A stretch of DNA of 18,332 bases from Isotricha intestinalis (taxonomy: Eukaryota > Ciliophora > Litostomatea > Vestibuliferida > Isotrichidae), in the NCBI GenBank assembly GCA_023807065.1, contig JAJJLU010004119.1:1-18332 (forward strand), read 5' to 3'. Positions 8,593 through 16,439 of the stretch are shown here, one piece after another (the first letter of the stretch is position 1; every line of letters starts with the position of its first letter). A model generated the notes under the pieces. It was not told where the DNA came from. It saw only the letters and a program-made list of their open reading frames with translations, and did no database searches. Made by a program: the position numbers and the translations under genes.

Positions 8593-11500
8593 TTATAAAA
8601 AAATTTGAATTTCACAAATGTTATTAATTATTTCAAAATATGTTGTTTGACTATGAAATTTTGTTAATGTTCCACTTTTATAAAATTCAAATATTATCAT
8701 CAAATTATTTTTTAATATTTTTTTAGCATTATTTTGAAAATCATTTAAATTAAAAGTATTAAGTATTTCAATATATTTTTCTTTTTCAATCATTAAAGGA
8801 TTAAATGATAAAATATAATCAAAAGATTTATTTGCTTTTTCTTTTGTTTTAATCACTTTCTTCAAATCTAATTTTAATTTTCCAATATAATAATTAAAAT
8901 CATCTTTTTCAATATCATTTATTATACTTACAATTTTTTTCATTTCAAAATCAATATTTTTTTCTAGTAATTCATGAGGAAATTTCCAAAAATCATTCTT
9001 AGTGATTTTTATAAAAGTATAGTTTGCATAATATATTTTTTCTATTTCACTTTCAAATTCAAAATTTTCTTTCCAAATTAAAATAAGAATATCTGCATAA
9101 ATTTCATTCAAAATATTATTTTCTCCAATTTTAATTGAATTTATTAAATAATGTTTATCATCATTCCAAAAAGTATGATTATAAGCATAAATAATACATT
9201 TATTTTCTAAAAAAGTTTTATTTATTTTATCATTCAATTGGTTTGGCTTTTTTTCAATTTCTTCAATTTTTTGAGCATTATTCATTTTATTTTCAAATAC
9301 ATTTTTTATTAAATTTAAATTATTTTTATCAAAAATTCCAAACAATAAAGTTTTTGTATAAACATTTGATTCAAATTTTCTATGATAATCAATTAAAAAA
9401 AGTGGTTTTACAAGAGGATCAATTTCTTTAATCATTATAACATTTTGTGTATTTTCTCCTTTTTTTAAAGAAAAAGTTCTCATATAATCAAAATATTTTT
9501 CATTTTGATTATCATAAGAAATAAATTTATAATCTAAATATGATACATAAAAAAAATTGTTTTTATTCATTATCATTGAGATTAAATTGGAAATAATATA
9601 ATATATTTTATCAAAATATGCTGATATTTTTATTATAAAACCTTCATATCTTAAAAATTGAATAGAGATGAAATTTCCACTTTGAAAAGCATCTTCAAAA
9701 TTAAATTCAATCAAACTTTTTATATGATTATAAAAAACAATTTGAAGCATATCACTCATTTTCTCTTCTTTATAATAATTAAAATAAATATATGTTTCAA
9801 CTCTAGGAATTGAAAATGATTTATCTAATTTATAATAAATTAACAAATTTTTATATTTTTCATATAAAATAGTTTCATATCCTTTTAATTCGTAATTATA
9901 TTCTTTCTCATATTCTGTTTTTATAAAATTCACTTTACTTACATATTGATTTTTTTCTCTTATTTTAAATTCTTCAGGATTTTCAATTATTTTTTTTGTT
10001 AAATTTTTTCTCATTTCTCTCATATAAGAAATATTAATATTATAATAATAAATTTTCATGTTATTAAAATTTTTATAGGTTTGTGAAATGTTTTGATATA
10101 AATATTCATCTGTTGACATTAAATAACCAATATTATTTGAATTGATTAAATGATTAAATATTTTATTTAGTTTTTCATTATTAAATTTCCCTGAATTAAA
10201 TGGGTTATATATTAAATTAGATAATTGTTCTTTCGTTATTGATTTTTCATTTTTAGTATTAATTAAAAATAATTGTTGTGTTATTGTTTCTAGATAATTC
10301 CAATATTTATTTATTGTATAAAAATTAAATTTTTGTTCATTTATAATTGAATAATCATTAAAAGTTTCAGAATAATTATTATATTTTGAAAGTGAAATTA
10401 AATATTCATAAATAAATTTGATAACTAAAGTAAAATTATTAAAACCTTTAGATGTTAATTTTACAGAAATTAAAAAATAATATGGTGAATTAACACTTAA
10501 TTTATTCACATTTACATATAAATTTTCTATATATTTATCTTTTCTTAAATTATAACTTAAAGTTTCATTACCATGATAATTTAATAAATAAGCTACATAA
10601 TTATATAAAGACATTGAATTTAATTCATTAAAATTTTCTTCATCACATAAAAATATTAAATGTTCAAAATCATTATTAACTTTTGATTTAAAGAAAATAA
10701 ATTTTCTAAAATTTTCATCTAAAATTTTATATTTTGACATTATTTTATCGTTTACATTATTATATTTTTTTTTTTTTAATTTCGACCAAGTTAAATTTAA
10801 TAATAATTTTGATTCGTTTATTGTTTGATTTGAAATTATTGAAATTGAAATTTTAGAAGGATTATTATATATATTCTCATAAAGATCTTTAATTAAATTA
10901 TTATTTAAATATAAATTTTCTTCTTCAGGAAAAAAAAAATAATCTGAAATTTCAATAACTTCAAAAAACATATCATTTTCACTTTCAGAATTGTTTTTTA
11001 AATTATTTATTTCCTTTATTATATCCTCACTTATTTTAGAAATATTAATATTATGTAGCATATTATATAAACTTAAAATACATTCAGAAAAATTGTCAGA
11101 TTCAGAATCAAAATAATAATAATTTATTCCTTTATTCGTATAAACTTTTGTATTTCCAAAATTTTTTTTTATCATATATTTAAAATTTTTTCCTTCATCA
11201 GTGTTATTATAAATTATTCTTTGAAAAGCTTTAAATATTAAATTTGAATATCCTTCGAAATTAATTCCAACAATTATTCCTGCTCTTGTTGCATTAATAT
11301 CACTTATAATTACTGAATTAATTCCATTAGATAATTGAATTATCTCATAAATTCTATTATCTGTTAAAGGTTTTCTTATAAAACTGTTTGTAAGTAAGAT
11401 TTTTTCTTCTTTTCCATTTATTTCTTCTTCTTCTTCAATTTGAATTTCTGGTTCTATAGGTTTTAAATTATCCTTTTTAATATCTTTTGTGTTTTTTAAA

Positions 11501-11664
11501 TTTTGAATTTTATAGCATAAATATATTAAACTTATTAAAAGTACTGGAGATATAAATATATATAAATAATATTTGAATTTTTTATAGTTGTTAGGTTTCC
11601 TTTTTCTGTGATGTTTTGTTTCAATAAAAGAATTAATACTTTCTTCAAAAAAATCCATTTCCAT
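8593..11664 (-). CDS. Type II membrane M16 (insulysin-like) protein with a destroyed zinc site
   Basis: About 1023 residues. Starting at MEMDFFEES (ATG 11664-11662), it has a short basic cytosolic tail, one membrane helix (about 32-52), an acidic stalk (about 65-90) and a full four-domain M16 ectodomain. The landmark DNRIYEIIQLSNGINSVIIS (about 102-121) equals the usual opening of insulysin-like proteins. NYYYFDSESDNFSE (about 181-194), PYYFLISVKLTSKGF and the C-terminal half also follow the family in order and length. Where active enzymes carry HxxEH, this one reads LIFKAFQRII (about 142-151), losing both His and the Glu. The distal zinc Glu region reads KEINNLKNNSES (about 217-228), without the usual SE match. 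The frame is clean over 3 kb, so the dead site is not simple gene decay; a binding or scaffold role is plausible. The frame stays open upstream to 11760 with only GTG starts, so the first ATG is preferred. It diverges from the DMT-like gene. Confidence 0.88.
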   Translation of the reverse strand: MEMDFFEESINSFIETKHHRKRKPNNYKKFKYYLYIFISPVLLISLIYLCYKIQNLKNTKDIKKDNLKPIEPEIQIEEEEEINGKEEKILLTNSFIRKPLTDNRIYEIIQLSNGINSVIISDINATRAGIIVGINFEGYSNLIFKAFQRIIYNNTDEGKNFKYMIKKNFGNTKVYTNKGINYYYFDSESDNFSECILSLYNMLHNINISKISEDIIKEINNLKNNSESENDMFFEVIEISDYFFFPEEENLYLNNNLIKDLYENIYNNPSKISISIISNQTINESKLLLNLTWSKLKKKKYNNVNDKIMSKYKILDENFRKFIFFKSKVNNDFEHLIFLCDEENFNELNSMSLYNYVAYLLNYHGNETLSYNLRKDKYIENLYVNVNKLSVNSPYYFLISVKLTSKGFNNFTLVIKFIYEYLISLSKYNNYSETFNDYSIINEQKFNFYTINKYWNYLETITQQLFLINTKNEKSITKEQLSNLIYNPFNSGKFNNEKLNKIFNHLINSNNIGYLMSTDEYLYQNISQTYKNFNNMKIYYYNINISYMREMRKNLTKKIIENPEEFKIREKNQYVSKVNFIKTEYEKEYNYELKGYETILYEKYKNLLIYYKLDKSFSIPRVETYIYFNYYKEEKMSDMLQIVFYNHIKSLIEFNFEDAFQSGNFISIQFLRYEGFIIKISAYFDKIYYIISNLISMIMNKNNFFYVSYLDYKFISYDNQNEKYFDYMRTFSLKKGENTQNVIMIKEIDPLVKPLFLIDYHRKFESNVYTKTLLFGIFDKNNLNLIKNVFENKMNNAQKIEEIEKKPNQLNDKINKTFLENKCIIYAYNHTFWNDDKHYLINSIKIGENNILNEIYADILILIWKENFEFESEIEKIYYANYTFIKITKNDFWKFPHELLEKNIDFEMKKIVSIINDIEKDDFNYYIGKLKLDLKKVIKTKEKANKSFDYILSFNPLMIEKEKYIEILNTFNLNDFQNNAKKILKNNLMIIFEFYKSGTLTKFHSQTTYFEIINNICEIQIFL

Positions 11665-11978
11665 TATATTTAAATAATTAATTGGAATAAAAAAATTACT
11701 TAAATCCACACTATCAAAACTCTTGTTTGAAGATAAATATTGTAAAAATATTTGAAAATGTTAATTCAATTTCCATTCAAAAAATTCATTTTATTGATAA
11801 TAAAAAATTTACACATGCTTTAATTGAACATATTGCTTTATTTTATAATTGTTTTACTTTAATAAAATATAATTATTTAACCAAGATTCTAAATTAAACT
11901 ATTCATTTTAAAAATAAAAAAAGTTCTAATAAACTAAAAATAATAGTTTAATTTTATATAATTTTATTAATCTATAAA
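11665..11978. other. Divergent intergenic region between the M16-like and DMT-like genes
   Basis: This 314-base spacer must hold the upstream control of both genes. I see no TATA-like motif that stands out from the A/T background, and neither start has the clear TCAA element of other genes here (TCTATAAAATG precedes 11979). The sequence around 11780-11850 is more complex than the rest, and a plus-strand reading with FTHALIEHIALFYNCF can be made, without an ATG. It could be a tiny relic or chance. Confidence 0.5.
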
Positions 11979-13088
11979 ATGTCATTGATAAAATTTGGTC
12001 ATCCAAAATGTATTTTTTGGATAATAATAAATTCAATAACCCAAATAATTGATTTTATAATCAGAATCCATTATCTTAGATTTTTAAATCCATTTTTTTA
12101 CCTTTTTTTAATGTTTATTGGGGAATTTTTATCAATATTTTTTTATTTATATCAAAGGCATAATAAAAGTATTGACATAAATAATCAGTTTATAATTAAA
12201 AATGAATGTTCATTATTTTTTATCTTTGTTATTTTTATTTGTTCTTTATCTGATTTTTTATCTTCTTTTAATTATTTTATTTTTTTTGATTTTGATTTTC
12301 AAATAATAAATTCTTCAAGTTTTGATATAATCATAATATTTATTTCATGTTATATCAATGAAAAAATTTTTTTGGGTGTTAAAAATTATATTCATCATTA
12401 TATAGGAATTATAATAAATATTATTCCTTTAGTATTTGTTTTGTATGATATTATTAAAAACACAAATTTTAAATCTTTTTTCTCTCTTATACTTTTTTTA
12501 CTTGTTATCATAGAACAAAATTATCTTTTTGCATCTTCTTTAACTATAATAAAAAGATTAAATTATGAATACTTTTTAAATATGCATTTAATATTATTTA
12601 TACAAGGTTTATTTGGAATTTTAATATTTTTAATTTGTCACTTTCTTAATTTATTTATATTTAAAATAGAACATCTTTATCTTTTTAAAGAAAAAAATTT
12701 ATTTTCAATAAAAGATATTATTATATTATTTATATATTGTATTTTAATGTGTATCATCAATGTATCATTATATAAAATTATTGAAGAAACAAGACCTTTT
12801 TATTATACTCTTTCTATAGGATTAATTTATATAATATTTGACATTTATAGTTTAATTATAACCTTTATTAAACAAGATCAAAAAATCGATGGTTTTTTCA
12901 GTTATCAAGATATTTTATTAAAAATCATTCATATGTTAGGTTTTTGTATTTATAGTGAAATTATAATTTTAAATTTTTGTGGATTGGATCAAAATACATA
13001 TGAAAAAATAATAGAAAGAAGTAAAGAGGAAATATTGGGATTAACAACATCGGAGGATAAATTAAACTATGATATAATTTTATATTGA
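11979..13088 (+). CDS. Multi-pass DMT/SLC35-like transporter family protein
   Basis: 369 residues, dominated by about nine to ten hydrophobic helices (roughly 10-28, 36-57, 74-96, 107-124, 137-158, 166-185, 200-224, 245-267, 274-294 and 310-334), as expected for a drug/metabolite transporter with two five-helix halves. The C-terminus GFCIYSEIIILNFCGLDQNT followed by a charged tail (EKIIERSKEEI) resembles, from memory, a protist subfamily of SLC35-type proteins, in which the helix ends near an (E)IIxLNFCGL motif. Nucleotide-sugar or other small-metabolite transport in Golgi, ER or plasma membrane is the family expectation; the substrate cannot be read from sequence. The first ATG gives MSLIKFGHPKC, running straight into helix 1 without a cleavable signal. 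The stop is TGA, the only TGA terminator among the intact genes, followed by A/T spacer. Confidence 0.65.
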   Translation: MSLIKFGHPKCIFWIIINSITQIIDFIIRIHYLRFLNPFFYLFLMFIGEFLSIFFYLYQRHNKSIDINNQFIIKNECSLFFIFVIFICSLSDFLSSFNYFIFFDFDFQIINSSSFDIIIIFISCYINEKIFLGVKNYIHHYIGIIINIIPLVFVLYDIIKNTNFKSFFSLILFLLVIIEQNYLFASSLTIIKRLNYEYFLNMHLILFIQGLFGILIFLICHFLNLFIFKIEHLYLFKEKNLFSIKDIIILFIYCILMCIINVSLYKIIEETRPFYYTLSIGLIYIIFDIYSLIITFIKQDQKIDGFFSYQDILLKIIHMLGFCIYSEIIILNFCGLDQNTYEKIIERSKEEILGLTTSEDKLNYDIILY

Positions 13089-13950
13089 TATTTTTATATA
13101 AAATTAATTGAATTTAATCTTTTTATTTAAATTAAATAATTATATTTAATAAGGATTTTAATTTCTTTAATTCAATTGAAATAGAATATAATACTATTAA
13201 TAATATTGTGATAAAACGAAAATTAAAATAAACTCTTATTAATTATTTTTTTTTATTTTTTCTCAAACTGTAAAAAATTATTTGATTTTCATTTTTTTGT
13301 TTTTGATGAATTTCCTATTATTCTTTTTAATTGATTTTGTTCATTTGAAGCTTCTTCATTTATTAATTTAAGTGAATAATTTATTATTGTTTTATAATTT
13401 GTTTATATCTTTTATTCCCCATTAGAGCAATGATTTCTAATATTGTCTTGTGTTTTTTTTTTCAGTGGCACAAAAATAATAAATCATAGCATTTTAAAAA
13501 ATTCTTTCTCTTTTTACTTTACTATATACCATAATTTTTTTTGGAAGAAGATATCTCCTTATCATTCTCATTACAAGGGTGAATATTCAGATATGATGGA
13601 GAGAAAGCTGATTAAATTTGAACATTCTTAATATTACAAAAAAATAATTAAAATTTAAGAGATTCGCATAGAATAAATATTTATTTTCATTTGAATGAAT
13701 CACTTCAGAAATCCTTTTTTTTATTTTTTGATTTTGAAATGTAAAAATATAAGAATGAAATTCATTGTTTCATCATAAACAGAAAAAGAATAAAAAAAGA
13801 CAATTATCTTTAAGAGTTTATTTTAAATTTTTCTTTTTATGACAATATTATTAATTGTTTTATATTCTATTTAAATTAAATTAAAGAAATTAAAATCATA
13901 AATAAATTATAAATATTAAATTTAAATAAAAAGATTAAATTCAATCGGTT
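13089..13950. other. Gene-free stretch with weak minus-strand coding traces
   Basis: No intact gene is visible. On the minus strand, short stretches of coding-like composition occur (AFSPSYLNIHPCNENDKEI at about 13550-13610; LKLINEEASNEQNQLKR at about 13325-13375). They are separated by stops and frame changes. I recognise no family. They may be the decayed continuation of the 57-codon ORF that starts at 14124, whose last codons run into this region. A plus-strand frame over 13443-13631 lacks an ATG and is probably chance. Confidence 0.35.
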
Positions 13951-14124
13951 TTAGTATTTTTTACAAAAAATCATTTCATTTTGATAAACTGCTGCTTTTG
14001 ATTTTTGTAGAATTTTGTCCTTTAATTTGTCATATTCTGGAAATTGGAATAAACTTGCATTTCCAATCACATTACTTTTTTTTAATTCTTTATAATATAT
14101 TTTTATTTGACATTTTTTGCTCAT
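13951..14124 (-). CDS. 57-codon unknown ORF, possibly the N-terminal remnant of a larger gene
   Basis: The ATG at 14124-14122 opens MSKKCQIKIYYKELKKSN and the frame ends in TAA at 13953-13951 after ...NEMIFCKKY. The composition is distinctly coding-like: ASLFQFPEYDKLKDKI, KSKAAVYQN, and several codons with G or C such as GCA, GAC, AAG and GTG, unlike the surrounding A/T spacer. The alternation IKIYY then a PEYDKLKDKIL helix vaguely recalls a ubiquitin-like/PB1-type N-terminus, but that is a guess. Coding-like fragments further left on the same strand suggest it may once have continued, making this the preserved 5' end of a pseudogene. No TCAA element precedes it. No function is assigned. Confidence 0.4.
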   Translation of the reverse strand: MSKKCQIKIYYKELKKSNVIGNASLFQFPEYDKLKDKILQKSKAAVYQNEMIFCKKY

Positions 14125-14152
14125 TTTATTTTTTATACAATTATAAATTATA

Positions 14153-14195
14153 AAATGGGGATTGGGAATTAGTGATTAGGCCCAATCCCAATCCC
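14153..14195. repeat. GC-rich inverted repeat with GGGATT units
   Basis: GGGATTGGG (14158-14166) faces CCCAATCCC twice (14181-14189 and, overlapping, 14187-14195), so a 9-bp stem with a 14-base loop is possible. Read on the minus strand, the right part is three GGG blocks spaced by ATT. It stands out as the most G/C-rich patch in the window. Its outer part, AAATGGGGATTGG (14153-14165), is repeated in inverse orientation at 15461-15473. Confidence 0.6.
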
Positions 14196-14270
14196 ATATT
14201 ATTAACCAAAAACTATTATAAAAAATAATTATTTTTTTAATATTTTTTTTTATATCTTATATTGTAATAA

Positions 14271-15396
14271 ATGGATACACAAGAAATAAATTTAAGTGCA
14301 GCTGATACTCCTCAAAAAGATTGTAAAATATTAAAATGTCCAGAATGTTATAATATTCCAAAAATTATAGAAGATGATAATGGATATTATAAATTTAAAT
14401 GCAGGAATAATCATTCAAGTAGTATTGAATTAAAAGAGCTCTTAAAAAAATGTTCAACATCAGAAATATATTATAAATGCTCATATGGAAATGAAACAAA
14501 TTCACAAGATAAATATATATTATTTAATTTTTGTTTTAAATGTAAAAAAATAGTATGCTCTAAAATAAATTGTCAAAAAGCTCATGAAAACGAATGCAGT
14601 TACGTTCCAGAAAATTTTATTCCATGTCACAATTTAAATTCTCTGTGTTATGATCATGGCCAAAAACTTTTCTTTTATTGCCCAAAATGTGATATAAATG
14701 TTTGTGAAAAATGTGAAGGACATGAAGAGCATAATATTAAATTTATGAATCAAATGAAAATTGATTCAAAAGAAATGAAACTATATAATTATAAAATTGA
14801 ATTTACTAAACATTATTTAAATTATATTGAAAATCAAATTAATAATTTTAAAAAAGAATGGAGAGAAGATTTTGAAAGGAATATGAAATATTTTGAGGAA
14901 AGAACAAAATATTTTTTAGATAAGAATAAAATGCAAGTTGAATTAATACAGACTATATTAAATACTTATAAAATTAAAGGAAATGTATGTATTGAAAATT
15001 ATAAAAATATTCAAACATTTTGTAAAATACCTGAATTGAAGTTTAATTTACCTTCTTATAACATAAATGAAAAAAGAAAATATATTTATGACTTCTCTTA
15101 TAATTATTTAATAGAAGAAAGAGACTACAAAGAAAAAAAAAGATGTTGTGAAAGAAAAAGAATCTTTTAGAATTGAAAAAGTGAGCAAAGAAACAGTTTC
15201 AAAAGTGTTAGAACAATTAAATAATTTATTTGAAATAAATAAAGTTGAAAAAGAAGAAAAGATTATTAAGGCAATTGAATATGTTTTAAATAATTATTTG
15301 AGCAAAAACTCTGTTTACGATGATGATATTTATTGGTATGAAAGAATTCTCAATAATATTGTATGGGAAATAATTAATTATTTACCTAATTTATAA
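14271..15396 (+). pseudogene. B-box zinc finger/coiled-coil protein gene split by a one-base frameshift
   Basis: The first frame (14271-15170) encodes an N-terminal zinc ribbon, C23-x2-C26 ... C44-x3-H48 (KCPECYNIP, KCRNNH). A first B-box-like cluster follows (C88, C91, C96, C101, H105, C109), then a B-box (C126, H129, C137, C140, C145, C148, H151, H154; CYDHGQKLFFYCPKC) and a helical coiled coil from about 165. Order and spacing match TRIM/B-box proteins without a RING, which act in cytosolic protein interactions. After codon 290, at a run of nine A (15133-15141), the frame reads nine odd residues (RCCERKRIF) and TAG. The +1 frame continues DVVKEKESFRIEK and then a normal helical C-terminus to TAA at 15396. 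Removing one A would join them into about 374 codons. This may be a sequencing or assembly error, a polymorphism, slippage or early decay; I list it as broken because the sequence as given is broken. Upstream there is no TCAA element. Confidence 0.75.
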
Positions 15397-15460
15397 TGTT
15401 TCTTTTTATTAATTTTGAACATTAAATAATTTACTGAATATATCAAGATTAATAAAATCT

Positions 15461-15473
15461 CCAATCCCCATTT
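15461..15473. repeat. Inverted copy of the motif at 14153-14165
   Basis: CCAATCCCCATTT is the exact 13-base reverse complement of AAATGGGGATTGG at 14153-14165. The two copies bracket the B-box gene in inverted orientation, about 1.3 kb apart. G/C-containing 13-mers repeated this way are unlikely by chance here. No target-site duplication is evident next to them. Confidence 0.55.
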
Positions 15474-15585
15474 AATATTAAAATAATTTTAATGTTTTTT
15501 GAATGATTTCAACCAAAAATAATTTAAAAAATCTAAATTTATATAACATTAATTTAAATATATTAATTATATATTTAAATATTAT

Positions 15586-16400
15586 TTAATAAAAAATCAA
15601 AAGTTTATTATTGCTATTAGTATTATTTTTATTAATATATAAATTATACATTTCATTATAATAATTAGATTTTTTGCATAAAAATAAAATTCATCTCTCT
15701 ATTTTTTATATACTTCATGCTCACCAAAATCATTAATATTTTCTTTATTCCACACTTTGGGATTACACTAAGAAAAATGTATAATTGCAGGATCATTAAT
15801 TGCATTTTTTAATTAATTTTCATTAATATCAACTCTTATATCTTTTTTTATTGTATCACGAAAAAAATTAATACTTCCAATTAAATAAATACCGTATTTC
15901 ACCGTAAAAATCAGAGTTTATTAAAAAAGACAATTTTTATGAGATCTTATGTTGAATAAGATAATTTTTCACAATTTTTCAAAGTAAAATCCATAAATTC
16001 AGCATCTTTTTTATCATTAATAATTTTTTCATTATTAACCTACAATTTATATATTTTTTAAAATATTAGAATAAGTTTACAAATATAACCACGTAATTTT
16101 TCATCAGTAGTAACAATATTCTTCTTTAAATCTAAGTTATTGTTACTTTTTTTGTTATTTTCAATTTCATTATTTATTTTATCATTATTTTTTATTTCTT
16201 TCATTTCTGTATTTGATTCAATTCTTTCTTCTTTACAATTATTTTTTAAGGGTAAAATTGTTCTAATTCATTTTTAACAGGTTCAATATTATGATATTTA
16301 ATATATGAAATTAGACAAATAACTGAAATAATAATAATAATAAAGAGTATTGTTCCTAAATTCTTATAATTATTCTTACTAAAAACTAACTTATAACATT
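15586..16400 (-). pseudogene. GT8-family glycosyltransferase pseudogene (type II membrane form)
   Basis: The minus strand first gives a membrane-anchor segment (NNYKNLGTILF then an Ile-rich run and SVICLISY, about 16300-16375) and a charged stalk (KEERIESNTEMKEIK, NNEIENNKKSNNN). The second half of a GT8 domain follows: MDFTLKNCEKLSYST-stop-DLIKIVFF, VKYGIYLIGSINFFRD, INDPAIIHFS-stop-CNPKVWNKENINDFGEH, then stop-RDEFYFYAK, ending at TAA 15588-15586. The IIHF...CNPKVWNK block and the preceding KYGIY/INFF pieces are the recognisable GT8 C-terminal signature, including the nucleotide-sugar/Mn-binding His. The N-terminal catalytic half with the DxD motif appears to be missing. Stops fall at several positions (TAA, TAG) and at least three frameshifts occur, one in an A run just before the C-terminus. 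An ATG at 16399-16397 is one frame off. It cannot make an active enzyme. Confidence 0.75.
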
Positions 16401-16439
16401 TGATTAAATTTATAATTAAAATTAATTAAATGTAATAAA

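Noticed and set aside
9243..9431. Plus-strand 62-codon frame inside the M16-like gene
   Set aside because: It is antisense to a continuous 3-kb coding frame, with no independent support.
11665..11709. Fifteen-residue N-terminal extension of the M16-like protein from a GTG
   Set aside because: Eukaryotic nuclear genes rarely start at GTG. The ATG at 11664 still leaves a cytosolic tail before the membrane helix.
11742..11897. Plus-strand reading containing FTHALIEHIALFYNCF in the divergent spacer
   Set aside because: No ATG opens it and it ends before the DMT-like gene in another frame. It is too short to separate a relic from chance.
13443..13631. Plus-strand 62-codon open frame
   Set aside because: It has no ATG (TTG start), lies opposite weak minus-strand coding traces, and shows no family features.
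14158..14195. Telomere-like repeat (GGGATT units)
   Set aside because: Only three G blocks are present, internal to a gene-bearing region and not a tandem array, so it is treated as an inverted repeat.
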